Source of the DNA: Akkermansia sp. N21116
Lineage (GTDB): Bacteria > Verrucomicrobiota > Verrucomicrobiia > Verrucomicrobiales > Akkermansiaceae
NCBI RefSeq assembly: GCF_029854705.2
Contig: NZ_CP139035.1
Coordinates: forward strand, 2,232,001-2,296,000
Length of the DNA: 64,000 nucleotides
Reading direction: 5' to 3'
The position numbers were made by a program, and so were the translations under genes. Every line of letters starts with the position of its first letter. The first letter of the stretch is position 1. A model generated the notes under the pieces. It ran no database searches and had not been told where the DNA came from. It saw only the letters and a list, made by a program, of their open reading frames with translations. This document shows, in pieces, positions 36,789 through 49,444 of the stretch.

Positions 36789-37400
36789 TTAATCAAGAAT
36801 ACCGTACTGTTGCAGGGCTCCGACAACTCTTGCCGCGACGACATCGCGTTCGGCATTCGCATCTACGCGCAGCATCCACGGCTCGTTAATACCGGCAAAG
36901 ATGTTTCGGCACGAGAGGAGAGCTTCTTCGGCTTCGAAGGCATCCCGTTCACCACGATTCCCAATGCGCGACAGAGCGGTCTCCACGGGGATATCAAGCC
37001 AGATGACGGCATCGGGAATCGGAGCAAATTCTTCATTTAACGTGCGGATTGTCTCCACATCCATGCCTCTGGCTCCCTGGTAAGCCATCATGGAAAGGTA
37101 ATAGCGGTCAAGCAAGACCCAGGCGCCACGTTCCAAAGCCGGAGCAATAAGGGTGTGGACATGATCCTGTCTGTCTTTGATGAAGAGGTCAATCTCTTCA
37201 TCCAGTGAGAGTCGTCCCGTGACAGCGGAATCCCGCAGTTTGGCTCCCCATATCCCGCGTGTCGGTTCGTAACTTTGTACGACTTCTATTCCTCTAGCTT
37301 CAAGAAAGGTTTTCAACGCTCCGATGTGAGTTGATTTTCCGGTACCGTCAATACCTTCAAAAACAATTAATTTGCCGTTTCTGACACCTGAGAAGCTCAT
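36789..37400 (-). CDS. tmk: Thymidylate kinase
   Basis: The enzyme phosphorylates dTMP to dTDP. The 203-residue protein has P-loop FEGIDGTGKST (about 14-24), the EPTRG segment near 46, and the LDRYYLSMMAYQGARG motif (DRY...QG) that holds the thymidine site. A basic lid follows in RIGNRGERDAFE. It is transcribed 25 bp after the beta-CASP protein gene. Confidence 0.93.
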   Translation of the reverse strand: MSFSGVRNGKLIVFEGIDGTGKSTHIGALKTFLEARGIEVVQSYEPTRGIWGAKLRDSAVTGRLSLDEEIDLFIKDRQDHVHTLIAPALERGAWVLLDRYYLSMMAYQGARGMDVETIRTLNEEFAPIPDAVIWLDIPVETALSRIGNRGERDAFEAEEALLSCRNIFAGINEPWMLRVDANAERDVVAARVVGALQQYGILD

Positions 37401-37425
37401 GGTATGGGGCTCTTTGTTATATATA

Positions 37426-38793
37426 TTAGTTCAACAGATAGACCTGCCCGGCTTTCGGGACAATGATCTTTGTCTGCGGGAGTTCCAGAGTCAGCCTCGT
37501 ACGCATCCATTCGAGAGCTTCTGGATCTCCATGGACAAGAACGATCTGGGAGGGATTCAACTTTTTGGCATAGCCGATCAAAAGTTCCCGGTCGGTGTGA
37601 CCGGAAAAGTCGAAACTGTCGATTTCACAATTGACGGGTACGGGATGGGCATTCGGACGGAGTTTGACCGTTTCTCCGTGAGGAATTGTCTTTAGTAAAC
37701 CGGCCGGAGAATCCGGGTCGCAATAGCCGACAAAGAGAATCGAGTTTTTCGGGTTGGGAAGAATCTGGTCGGACAATGTGTTGGAGAGAGTCTTTTCCGT
37801 CATCATTCCGCTGGAAACGAGGTAGATGTTACCAGGTTCACAACGCATTGGTCCGCGAGCCTTTTTAGGCAACGGGGTAATGACTACTTCATCCTTGATC
37901 AGGAACCCGGCATCCATCCGGCGGGTTTTGGAGTCGAACAAATCATACAGTCGCGTCACCTTGGCACTCAGTCCTCCATAATAAACCGGCGTTTTAGCCG
38001 GAATCCACCCTTCCTTCTTGAAGCGGTGGAGATTATAGAGCATTTCCTGGCTTTTACCGAGAGCAAATACAGGAATCAGAACAATGCCTCCACGGGCCAA
38101 CGTATCGGAAATCCTGGCAGCAAACCTTTTCAGTTCCCCTTCCCTCGTGTAGCCCTCCGGGCGTTTTTGGAGTCCGCGCGTGCATTCCATGATCAGGGTA
38201 TCGACTCCGTCTTCAGGGAAGTCCGCTCCGGGAATCAAACTTTGGTTTTCAAATTGGACATCGCCTGTATAGAAGATCGAATGGCCAGTTGCGCTTTCCA
38301 GATAGACGCCGGCTGATCCGAGGATGTGACCGGCATCATGGAATGTAGCCAGAACGTCCTTGTTGAATCCGACGCGGAAGGCTTCATTACAAGCCTTGGT
38401 CTGCCAGCTTTCCGACAAACGGTCCAATTCCTGATGCGTAAAGAGGGGGTATTCGACGATGCCGAACTCCAGTCGCTTGGAACTCATGACATTGACGGAG
38501 TTATGCAGCATGACCTCTGAAACGGCTGCCGCCGCTGGCGTCATAAATACTTCCGCTCCCGGCTGTTTATCCTGCAAAACGGGAAGTGTGCCCAAATGGT
38601 CGAGATGGGAATGTGAAATGAAAATTGCTTCCAGAGAACCTTCGTCAATCAATCCGAATTCAGGGATAGCCGCCAGTCCTTCCTTTTTAGGGTGCATACC
38701 GGAGTCCAGCACCACTTTGGTTCCTTCAATGTCCAGCAGATAGCAGTTGGATCCGATTTCCTCGGCACCGCTAATGTTCGTAAAACTAATCAT
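37426..38793 (-). CDS. Beta-CASP metallo-beta-lactamase ribonuclease-like protein
   Basis: This 455-residue protein of the beta-CASP/CPSF-like (YSH1-type) family has metal motif HSHLDH at 61-66 and a later histidine in FHDAGHILGSAG. The beta-CASP insert contains ALGKSQEMLYNL and GLSAKVTRLYDLF. The C-terminal FSGHTDRELL and VLVHGDPEAL are RNA-metabolising family motifs. Family members are RNA endo/exonucleases. Exact substrate is unknown. It lies upstream of tmk (25 bp) and downstream of the PfkB kinase gene on one strand. Confidence 0.87.
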   Translation of the reverse strand: MISFTNISGAEEIGSNCYLLDIEGTKVVLDSGMHPKKEGLAAIPEFGLIDEGSLEAIFISHSHLDHLGTLPVLQDKQPGAEVFMTPAAAAVSEVMLHNSVNVMSSKRLEFGIVEYPLFTHQELDRLSESWQTKACNEAFRVGFNKDVLATFHDAGHILGSAGVYLESATGHSIFYTGDVQFENQSLIPGADFPEDGVDTLIMECTRGLQKRPEGYTREGELKRFAARISDTLARGGIVLIPVFALGKSQEMLYNLHRFKKEGWIPAKTPVYYGGLSAKVTRLYDLFDSKTRRMDAGFLIKDEVVITPLPKKARGPMRCEPGNIYLVSSGMMTEKTLSNTLSDQILPNPKNSILFVGYCDPDSPAGLLKTIPHGETVKLRPNAHPVPVNCEIDSFDFSGHTDRELLIGYAKKLNPSQIVLVHGDPEALEWMRTRLTLELPQTKIIVPKAGQVYLLN

Positions 38794-38860
38794 TATGAGC
38801 TAAAAAGCATAGACCTGCCCCCATCCTTTGTCAATCCGGGCGCATGACACCATCTCAATT

Positions 38861-39883
38861 TTAGCGGTTCATCTCGCTGACTGGCCCCGTAGCGTTGTGC
38901 TCGTCAATAATACGGTCTATTTCCTTGAAGTCCGATGAAGGGAGATCTCCCGGCACCGTGTTTTTGACACTGGATGTAGCGTTCCCGAATTGCATGGCCT
39001 TGAACGGATCCCCGTATTTCAGCAATCCGAAAAGAACACCCGATACATAGGCGTCACCGGATCCGATGCGGTCAATGACGTCAATTCCCTGGTACGGTTT
39101 TTCCGTGTAGAAGGTATCCTCTGCGGCACTGTAGAGAACCGAAGTGAAATCGTGTTTGCGCGGACTGATGACAGTACGCTGGGTGGAGGCGATGATCTTG
39201 ATGCCGAATTCGTCGGCATAACTCTTCATGATATCGTGGAGGGTTCCTATTTTCCGGAACATGCGACGACTGGATTCCTCGGAAACAAACAAGACATCTA
39301 CCATCGGGAGGATACTCAGAATTGTTTCCCGGGCCGTGTCCTCATCCCAAAGGTTGGCCCTGTAGTTGACGTCGAAGGAAATCATGGCGCCCTGCTCTTT
39401 GAAACGGCGGATCAATTCCACGGCGACATGACGCATGTTTTCGCACAGGGCCAGACTGATGCCGCTTGTATGGAACATGCTGGCGGAGGAATAGACGCCA
39501 TCCGGAATCTCATCCAGGCTGATCCGTGTGATGGATGCTCCCTTGCGATCATAAACAATCGTTGGTTTCCGTGGAGCGGCTCCCATTTCATAGTAATAGG
39601 TACCCAGACGGGCATCATCCGATGAATCGTACAGGAGGAAATCGTCGGATACTCCGACGAAACGGATACGGTTCTTGATAAACGTACCGAGTTCGTTCTG
39701 GGGCAGGCGGGAAATAATCCCCGTTCTCAGTCCCAGAAGAGCAACTCCCGAGACGACATTCAACTCAGCTCCCCCAGCCCGCTTTTCGAAAATATCACCG
39801 TCCACAATACGTGCATGGCGTGGTGGCGAAAGGCGCAGCATCACTTCCCCGAACGAGATCAGATCAAATTCCTTGGTATCCAT
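38861..39883 (-). CDS. PfkB-family sugar kinase, 2-keto-3-deoxygluconate kinase-like
   Basis: The protein has 340 residues from the ATG ending at 39883 (MDTKEFDLISFGEVMLRLSP). The frame continues upstream into non-conserved codons. It has the PfkB N-terminal FGEVMLRLSPPRHARI, GGAELNVVSGVALLG, and the C-terminal signature DRIGSGDAYVSGVLFG with the catalytic Asp. The N-terminal sequence resembles KdgK-type kinases of the Entner-Doudoroff/uronate routes, but no KDPG aldolase or uronate genes are nearby, so the substrate is uncertain. It lies before the MBL gene on the minus strand and is divergent from the YcxB gene. Confidence 0.82.
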   Translation of the reverse strand: MDTKEFDLISFGEVMLRLSPPRHARIVDGDIFEKRAGGAELNVVSGVALLGLRTGIISRLPQNELGTFIKNRIRFVGVSDDFLLYDSSDDARLGTYYYEMGAAPRKPTIVYDRKGASITRISLDEIPDGVYSSASMFHTSGISLALCENMRHVAVELIRRFKEQGAMISFDVNYRANLWDEDTARETILSILPMVDVLFVSEESSRRMFRKIGTLHDIMKSYADEFGIKIIASTQRTVISPRKHDFTSVLYSAAEDTFYTEKPYQGIDVIDRIGSGDAYVSGVLFGLLKYGDPFKAMQFGNATSSVKNTVPGDLPSSDFKEIDRIIDEHNATGPVSEMNR

Positions 39884-40041
39884 AAAAATCTTTGTTTTTT
39901 TACCGCAAACCGTTCCGGGGAACTGCGGTAACGCCCTTAAGTACATAGTCCAATTCATACGGATGTACAGATTTTTTCGATCATGCGCACGTGAAAATTG
40001 GGTTTTCTCTTTGAGAGAATCGTGGTATACATGAAAGTCAC

Positions 40042-40590
40042 ATGTCCGAGGAAGAACCGCATCCTGTCTTAACGTTGGAAGTGCCACCGCAAAAGCGAGC
40101 TGTCTGGGAAACGTTCATGGAGGAATATTATTTGTTGACCGGGCAACGCAAAATATCAATCCGGAACTACAGGGTTGCAGGTTGCCTGCTTATTGCGGCT
40201 TCCATCATGAACGACATCCCTTATTCTTCCTGTTTCCCCATCATTTTTTTTGGGTTAGGCCTCGCATTGATTATTCTTTCGACTTTGCCTCTTCATGCAT
40301 GGAAATGGGCTCGTCAATATGCCTCCTATTTGTCGAAAGGGAGTTACGAAAAACGGTACTGTTTCGGGCATGATGCTCTGACCGTGACATTCCATGATCT
40401 GCTGTCGGAACGCATCCCCTACCCTCGTCTGTCAGGGTATGTCAGGCTTCCATCCGGGATTCTCATTAAATATGGAAAAGCCCGCATTATTGCCGTGCTC
40501 CCATGGGAAATCCTGACGGAAGAAACAACAAACCAGCTGAAAGATATTCTGGAATTCCATTCCATCCAACGGGAGACCCTGCAGATATGA
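40042..40590 (+). CDS. YcxB-like membrane protein
   Basis: The 182-residue protein has two adjacent hydrophobic spans (VAGCLLIAASIMND region and FPIIFFGLGLALIILSTL). A soluble C-terminal domain of about 75 residues follows (ALTVTFHDLLSERIPYPRL, IKYGKARIIAVLPWEIL), matching the layout of YcxB-like proteins, whose role is unknown. Its stop overlaps the next start (ATGA at 40587-40590), so it is co-translated with the Sel1 protein that carries a similar N-terminal unit. Confidence 0.7.
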   Translation: MSEEEPHPVLTLEVPPQKRAVWETFMEEYYLLTGQRKISIRNYRVAGCLLIAASIMNDIPYSSCFPIIFFGLGLALIILSTLPLHAWKWARQYASYLSKGSYEKRYCFGHDALTVTFHDLLSERIPYPRLSGYVRLPSGILIKYGKARIIAVLPWEILTEETTNQLKDILEFHSIQRETLQI

Positions 40591-42128
40591 AATTTCACAT
40601 TCCACCATTTGACAAAAAAGCCTTCCGAGGCTTGTCCCGCATTTGGGTAGCCCGCCGCAGGAAGCTTCACTTGACTATTTCTTTTTTTATTGTTGCCGCT
40701 TTTTGTGTTTTGTTCAGAAATAACGGATATGGCATGCATCTGTTGATGCCTTCGGTAGCCTTGGTTGTTGCATGGTGGCGCCTCCAGCAGCTTTACACAT
40801 GTGGAGGTATTCAGGCGATGAATACGGAATGCATTGGAGAAATCTCATACAATGTGGAACTGGATGAAGAAAAAATCCGACTCACAGCAAGTGACGGCCT
40901 GCATGCTCAATACAGTTGGGATCTGTTCACTTCCGTACGAGAAACGTCTGGCTTGTTCGTTTTACTCATTGACCATTTCCCCGTTCTGACTTTGACCAAG
41001 GCACACATCACTCTGGAACAGGTAGATGAACTGCGGTCTCTGGTTAAACGGCACAATCTTTCCATCAAGGGGAGATCGATACCGGATAAGTTGTTGTTCT
41101 CAATCATGACGATCATGATTATCGGATGTTTTCTGTGGATTCCGGAATCTTCCACCTCCTGTGAAGAACTCATGGACAAGGGCAACATGTGGGTAAAGGA
41201 AGATCCGACAAAGGCGTTGCAGTATTACGAAGAAGCGGCAAAACAGGATAACTTCCGTGCAATCAAGTCCGTGTATTCCATAAAATCCGACCCGGACACG
41301 TACCCGGATTTGTACGACCCGGAAGGAGCTCTCGCCCAACTGAGGCATGCCTCGGATCTAGGAAACACCTGGGCTGATTTTGAATTGGCGGACTTGTACC
41401 GCGATGGCCGCATGGTCGGGCAGGATATCTACGAAGCACTGAATATTTGGAATCTATATCCGAGGGTTTCAAAATCCCTCTTGAATATCGGTATCTGCGC
41501 TCGCGACGGCATTGGCATGGACCAGGACAAGGAGAAGGCTTTGATCATGTTTTACAAAGCATGGCTCAACCGATCGGGAACCAGTCTCGACGATGATATC
41601 CAAAATGCCATTGCTTCCATTCCGGAGAAAGAACGGGAAGTTATTCTTAAAAAGGGATTGGCCCAGGAAATGACCTGGGCCAGGATGATGCAGGTTATGG
41701 AATGGCAGGAACAGGGGGGTGAGGAAACCAGGAAGAAATCCTTTGATCTCCTTCAACAAATTGACATTGTTCCCAATGTGATGAAGGATGCCTACAAGTA
41801 CGCCATGGGTATGTGCTATGACCATGGCTGGGGAACGCCGCCCAACCGGGATGAGGCCATGAAGTATTATATGGATGCCTTCTACCCGAAAACGGAAGAG
41901 TGCATGCGGAAAATTTTCGTTGCTGTTCTGAAAGAACGCGGTATTGTCGGCAATCAGCTGAAGGTTGATTATTCTCTCGGTGATGGCGAGACGAATTTCG
42001 TCGGAAAGTTGTATTCGAATTCTTCCGATGTCTTCTACGGATTTGAATTTTCCAAGGATGGGCGGCTAGTCCAGGTATTCCGGGAAGAAAACAACGTCAG
42101 GACACCGGTCATGCCGTCAGGGAAATAA
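40587..42128 (+). CDS. YcxB-like/Sel1-repeat membrane protein
   Basis: I use the ATG at 40587, giving 513 residues. Residues about 30-70 are hydrophobic spans. A YcxB-like segment follows (ISYNVELDEEKIRLTASDGL, about 95-170), then another membrane span (ILFSIMTIMIIGCFLWI) and a long C-terminal part with Sel1-type repeats (AALQYYEEAAKQ-like LAQLRHASDLGNTWADFELA, YKYAMGMCYDHGWGTPPNRD). Sel1 repeats mediate protein contacts. The protein appears to be a duplicated YcxB unit fused to Sel1 repeats. Function is unknown. Confidence 0.7.
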   Translation: MKFHIPPFDKKAFRGLSRIWVARRRKLHLTISFFIVAAFCVLFRNNGYGMHLLMPSVALVVAWWRLQQLYTCGGIQAMNTECIGEISYNVELDEEKIRLTASDGLHAQYSWDLFTSVRETSGLFVLLIDHFPVLTLTKAHITLEQVDELRSLVKRHNLSIKGRSIPDKLLFSIMTIMIIGCFLWIPESSTSCEELMDKGNMWVKEDPTKALQYYEEAAKQDNFRAIKSVYSIKSDPDTYPDLYDPEGALAQLRHASDLGNTWADFELADLYRDGRMVGQDIYEALNIWNLYPRVSKSLLNIGICARDGIGMDQDKEKALIMFYKAWLNRSGTSLDDDIQNAIASIPEKEREVILKKGLAQEMTWARMMQVMEWQEQGGEETRKKSFDLLQQIDIVPNVMKDAYKYAMGMCYDHGWGTPPNRDEAMKYYMDAFYPKTEECMRKIFVAVLKERGIVGNQLKVDYSLGDGETNFVGKLYSNSSDVFYGFEFSKDGRLVQVFREENNVRTPVMPSGK

Positions 42129-42170
42129 AGCTTGCCATACCTGGCCCGTCCATGTAGGTATCGCCCCGTC

Positions 42171-43418
42171 ATGACTGAGCTTTCATTCATTCCACCGTCA
42201 GACGGACAGGCAATTACCATGATGAACGGGCAGTTGCAGGTGCCCGACTGTCCTATTGTTCCTTTTATTATTGGCGACGGTTCGGCCCCCGACATCTGGG
42301 CTGCCGCATCGGGCGTGATCGACGCAGCTGTAGACAAGGCCTATGGCGGGAAACGGCAGATTGCCTGGTATGAGGTCTATGCCGGTCAAAAATCTTTCGA
42401 TAATCTTGGGACCTGGCTTCCCGACGAGACGATGGAAGCGTTTCGTACGTATCTTATCGGGATCAAGGGACCGTTAACAACGCCTGTCGGCGGCGGTATC
42501 CGCAGTCTGAATGTCGCCCTGCGCCAGGGACTTGATCTTTTTGTCTGCCAGCGTCCCGTACGTTATTTCAAAGGAATTGAAACTCCGGTCAAGGCTCCTG
42601 AAAAGGTGGATATGGTCGTTTTCCGCGAAAACACGGAGGATATTTACGCAGGTATCGAATTCAAGGAAGGTTCGGAAGACTGCCGGAAGTTCATCTCCTT
42701 GATGCAGGAAACCTTCCCCGATCGATTTTCCAAAGTACGTTTTCCGGAGAGTTCCGGGTTCGGGATCAAGCCTGTTTCCCGTGAAGGAACGGAACGCCTC
42801 GTGCGTTCCGCCATCGACTATGCTCTGGCCAATGACCGCAAGAGTGTTACCCTCGTGCATAAGGGTAACATCATGAAATTTACCGAAGGTGGATTCCGCG
42901 ACTGGGGCTATGCCGTGGCGGAACGTGAATACGGTGCCGAAAAGATTGGCGAAGGCCCATGGATGAGACTGCCTAACGGCATCCTTATCAAGGACAGCAT
43001 CGCTGACGCTTTCCTGCAGGACATTCTCTTGCACCCCGAAGAATTTGACGTCGTCGCTACCCTCAATCTCAATGGAGACTATATCTCCGACGCTTTGGCA
43101 GCCCAGGTCGGAGGCATTGGCATTGCCCCCGGAGGCAACATCAATTACCTCACCGGACACGCCGTCTTCGAAGCTACGCACGGTACGGCGCCCAAGCTGG
43201 CCGGTTTGGACAAGGCTAATCCCAGTTCCTTCATTTTGTCCGCTGAAATGATGCTCCGTTACATGGGGTGGACGGAAGCGGCCGACCTGTTGATCCGGGC
43301 TATCGACGAAGTTATTTCCCGCAAAACCGTTACCTTCGATCTGGCGGAAATGATACCCGGCTCACGGGAGCTGAAATGTTCGGAATACGGACAGGAGCTG
43401 ATCAGGGCTATCTTCTAG
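42171..43418 (+). CDS. icd: NADP-dependent isocitrate dehydrogenase
   Basis: The enzyme makes 2-oxoglutarate from isocitrate. From the ATG at 42171 ([12 protein letters not shown]) it is 415 residues, matching the E. coli protein (416). Motifs include [11 protein letters not shown], the substrate-loop [13 protein letters not shown] carrying the serine phosphorylated by AceK in E. coli, [33 protein letters not shown] and [12 protein letters not shown]. It is flanked by Sel1/TPR genes with no obvious link. Its product feeds the GS/GOGAT genes 12 kb downstream. Confidence 0.95.
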   Translation: MTELSFIPPSDGQAITMMNGQLQVPDCPIVPFIIGDGSAPDIWAAASGVIDAAVDKAYGGKRQIAWYEVYAGQKSFDNLGTWLPDETMEAFRTYLIGIKGPLTTPVGGGIRSLNVALRQGLDLFVCQRPVRYFKGIETPVKAPEKVDMVVFRENTEDIYAGIEFKEGSEDCRKFISLMQETFPDRFSKVRFPESSGFGIKPVSREGTERLVRSAIDYALANDRKSVTLVHKGNIMKFTEGGFRDWGYAVAEREYGAEKIGEGPWMRLPNGILIKDSIADAFLQDILLHPEEFDVVATLNLNGDYISDALAAQVGGIGIAPGGNINYLTGHAVFEATHGTAPKLAGLDKANPSSFILSAEMMLRYMGWTEAADLLIRAIDEVISRKTVTFDLAEMIPGSRELKCSEYGQELIRAIF

Positions 43419-43432
43419 GTTTTCCATTCATT

Positions 43433-43476
43433 ATTGGGGATTTCTGCTTTCTGAGAGAAGGAGGAATCCCCAATTT
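43433..43476 (+). terminator. Terminator after icd
   Basis: A 10-bp stem attggggatt/aatccccaat (43433-43442 and 43465-43474) with a 22-nt loop is followed by ttctatttccggcatttt. It lies 14 bp after the icd stop. Confidence 0.65.
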
Positions 43477-43595
43477 CTATTTCCGGCATTTTCCAATTCC
43501 GTCGGATTCTTTGTAAACAAGGACAAAAAAAACGATACTTTGACTTGCAATGAATTTGCGTTGTTACGGGATGCCGTGCTATTCTGAGAACCGAG

Positions 43596-45223
43596 ATGTT
43601 CTTCAAGGGTAAGCAAATACTTTTCTATTCCGGAACAGTTCTGCTGATGATGTCAGCAGGCATAGTTTCCTCGTCCTTTGCCCAGCAACTCGACCAGGCG
43701 TCGCCCCAGGCCGTTCCTACATGGAAAGAAGTATGTCAAAAACTACCCTATTCCGGCTGGAGTACTCTAGAACTTCAAAAAGCCGCTCAGGAAGGCGACT
43801 ACATGGCAGCCCTGGTTCTTGCACGCCATTGGATGCTTCAAGGCGATATGGGAGAAAACCGTTCCCCTGAAGCGATGGAGGCTAATTACTGGGCTGTAAA
43901 ATGGCTGAATTGCGCCAAGCCATCCGAACATCCTGCTGTTGCTCTTTACCTGGATGCCTTGACCCATCCCGATGCATGGAAAGCGGAAAATCCCGAGGAG
44001 GAATCGGCAGAAATCAAAAAGCTGGTAGAAGCCTGCCGGGATCTGGCTCGTCAGGGAGACGTGTATGCGATGGATGCCCTGATCTCCCTTCTTCCCCCTC
44101 CTGAAGAAGAGGAATTCATCCACTGGGCACATGCTCTGACCAGTAAGGCGGATCATGGAGATATCCGTGCTGCCGCTTCCCTGGCCTATCTGTATCTTTT
44201 CAGCCAAGCCGCCGATGATGGAGATATCCAAGGAGGCATCAAATATGCCCGGGAAGCGGCAGAGGCAGGAGACCCGGAAGGCATGACTGTTTACGGCAAG
44301 GCTCTTCTGTATGATCTCGACTCGTCGAACCGGACGAAAGAAGGTCTTGAGTGGCTCCATAAGGCTGCCGACCTTGGGCAAATCGATGCGATTGAAATTC
44401 TCCTCAATACCATGCGTAATGCCGAAGAAAACGATCCCGAGGCTGAAGCCGCCGCCAAAGATCAGGAGAAAAAGTGGATACGCGCCCTGTGTGACCGCGG
44501 ACAGCTGGATTTGCTCCTCAGCAGAGGTATTGAGCTGGTGGAGGAAGACAAGGACGCCCCGGGGGGGATCAGCATGTTGACCAGGGCGGCAGATCAGGGT
44601 AGCTTCGAAGCTCTCGATACTCTTTCCAAGTATTATCAGGATAATAATTACAACGTGCCGTGCGACGAGGACAAGTCCGTCCGCTACGCAACGGTTCTTG
44701 CCAACATGGGAGGAGTCACAGGCATGCTCAAGCTTGCAAAATACTACGAAATCGGCTTCGGTGTGCCACGCGACATCAATACGGCCCGGGAATGGGTGGA
44801 GAAAGCCGTCGCCCTCGGGTTTCCGGCAGCAAAGGTAGAATATGCCCGTTACATGATGAAGGGGATGGGAATGAAAGAAAATCCGGACCAAGCCTTCACG
44901 ATGCTCAAGGAGGTGGAAGCCGGTTACCCCGACACTCCTTCTCTGGATTTCATGCTCGGTTACATGTACGAAGAAGGCATCGGTACGCAGCGCGATTTGA
45001 CGACGGCCTACAAGTATTACACCCAGGGTGCGGAAAAAGGAGATACCAAGGCTATGAACAATCTTGCTTCCATGTGTGAACTCGGCTCCGGCATGCCCCG
45101 CAATCTGGAAGATGCCATCAAGTGGTATGGCGAAGCCGCCAAACTCGGCAACAAAGATGCCGAAGTCAACCTGAAGAGAGCCAAAGTGGCGGCGAAACGC
45201 GCCGGCTTTGTCGTGGAACAACC

Positions 45224-45227
<4 letters not shown>
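43596..45227 (+). CDS. Secreted Sel1-repeat protein
   Basis: The 543-residue protein has a signal peptide (about 1-29, LFYSGTVLLMMSAGIVSSSFA) and then a long array of Sel1/SLR repeats seen throughout. Examples are AAQEGDYMAALVLARHW, AAEAGDPEGMTVYGKALL, AADLGQIDAIEILL, GFGVPRDINTAREWVEKAV and GTQRDLTTAYKYYTQGAEKG. Such arrays form solenoids that bind partner proteins in the periplasm. Its stop overlaps the next start by 4 bp (ATGA). Confidence 0.8.
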
Positions 45228-48198
<2,971 letters not shown>

Positions 48199-48216
48199 TC
48201 CCCCTCTCAATTCACC

Positions 48217-48756
48217 ATGGCTACCATTATTCTAGGAGTCACCGGCTCCATTGCAGCATACAAGGCTGCCGACATTTGTTCCCGTCTCGTCAAATTCGGT
48301 CACGAAGTCCATTGTGTCTGCACGGCGAAAGCCCTCGAATTCATCACACCCCTGACCCTGCAGACTCTTTCACGAAACCGGGTGTTTTCCTCCTTTGAGG
48401 ATGAGAAAGACGAGTGGATGCCGCCCCATATCGATCTTGCCGTCAAGGCGGACTTGTTTGTCGTCGCCCCTGCATCGGCCAATACCATCTCCAATATGGC
48501 GCGAGGGGCCGCTCCGGACATGCTAACATCTACTTATCTGGCTACGCGGGCTTCCGTTCTCATCTGCCCGGCTATGAATACATGGATGTGGGCTCACCCC
48601 GCCACTCAAGAGAACGCAAGTATTCTGGCCGCCCGGCCCAAGCACCACATTCTGGGACCGGCAGAGGAAGGAGTTCTCGCATGCGGAGTACGGGGTGCTG
48701 GAAAACTCGTCCCTGTCGACGACATTATCCTGAAAATCCAAGACCTTCTTTCGTGA
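48217..48756 (+). CDS. coaC: Phosphopantothenoylcysteine decarboxylase (stand-alone)
   Basis: This HFCD-type flavoprotein decarboxylates 4'-phosphopantothenoylcysteine in CoA synthesis. The 179-residue protein has GVTGSIAAYKAAD (flavin phosphate loop), the catalytic histidine in PHIDLA, the substrate motif PAMNTWMW and ACGVRGAGKL. In most bacteria it is fused to the synthetase CoaB. Here only the decarboxylase domain is encoded, so CoaB must be elsewhere. It follows ligA by 18 bp. Confidence 0.88.
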   Translation: MATIILGVTGSIAAYKAADICSRLVKFGHEVHCVCTAKALEFITPLTLQTLSRNRVFSSFEDEKDEWMPPHIDLAVKADLFVVAPASANTISNMARGAAPDMLTSTYLATRASVLICPAMNTWMWAHPATQENASILAARPKHHILGPAEEGVLACGVRGAGKLVPVDDIILKIQDLLS

Positions 48757-48820
48757 AGAAAGCCATAAATAGCTCACTTTTTCCTTTTTCCCGTGCTTAT
48801 GATTGCCTATCATCGGTTTC

Positions 48821-49399
48821 ATGAAAGCACTGCCTCTTCTTCTGACGTTCGTGTGTTTAAGCTCCTGCGAAACGAAGTTTCCCGTCAGTTTCCACATGGA
48901 AGATACGCAGGATATCGGAAGAGCGTTCGGAACGAACGATAAATTTACCATTCGTCAAGGAACTCAGACCTTTGAAAAAGCGCCGTTTATTTCCCAGAAA
49001 GATTTCGAAAGCTACCGTTCCTTCCGGGCAGAAGATGGAACATTCGGTGTTGTCTTCAATGTGAAAAAGCCCCTTTGGTCACGGGTGGAAGCCACCACAA
49101 CACAAAATCTCGGCAGCAATATTTTGCCCATGGTCAACGGGCACCCCATGGAATTGATCCGTCTCTATAAGGAACCTATCAGGAATGGCAAACTTGTCGT
49201 CTGGGGTGGTTTTACTCCTGCTGATCTGGCAGTCCTGGCCGAAGTCGTGCCCCCTTTGGATCCCGAACGGGAAAAACCCGTACTGGATCAGGCATCTTCC
49301 TCCAAACCCAACCTGAGTATCAGCCCGCAGGAATGGGCTGAAAAGGAAAAGGAAAAAAACGAACGTAAAGTTATCTCCGAAAAACGGGGACGGTTCTAA
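48821..49399 (+). CDS. Predicted lipoprotein
   Basis: The ATG at 48821 gives 192 residues beginning MKALPLLLTFVCLSSC. The leader and lipobox LSSC mark a lipoprotein with acylated C16. No named domain is recognised. The middle part looks like a beta-rich domain, and the C-terminus is Lys/Glu-rich (WAEKEKEKNERKVISEKRGR). It lies in a same-strand run with the M23 peptidase, 45 bp upstream of it. Confidence 0.7.
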   Translation: MKALPLLLTFVCLSSCETKFPVSFHMEDTQDIGRAFGTNDKFTIRQGTQTFEKAPFISQKDFESYRSFRAEDGTFGVVFNVKKPLWSRVEATTTQNLGSNILPMVNGHPMELIRLYKEPIRNGKLVVWGGFTPADLAVLAEVVPPLDPEREKPVLDQASSSKPNLSISPQEWAEKEKEKNERKVISEKRGRF

Positions 49400-49444
49400 A
49401 TATCCGCTCGTTTACCCTTCCCACATTCGTACTTTTAGTTTCCC

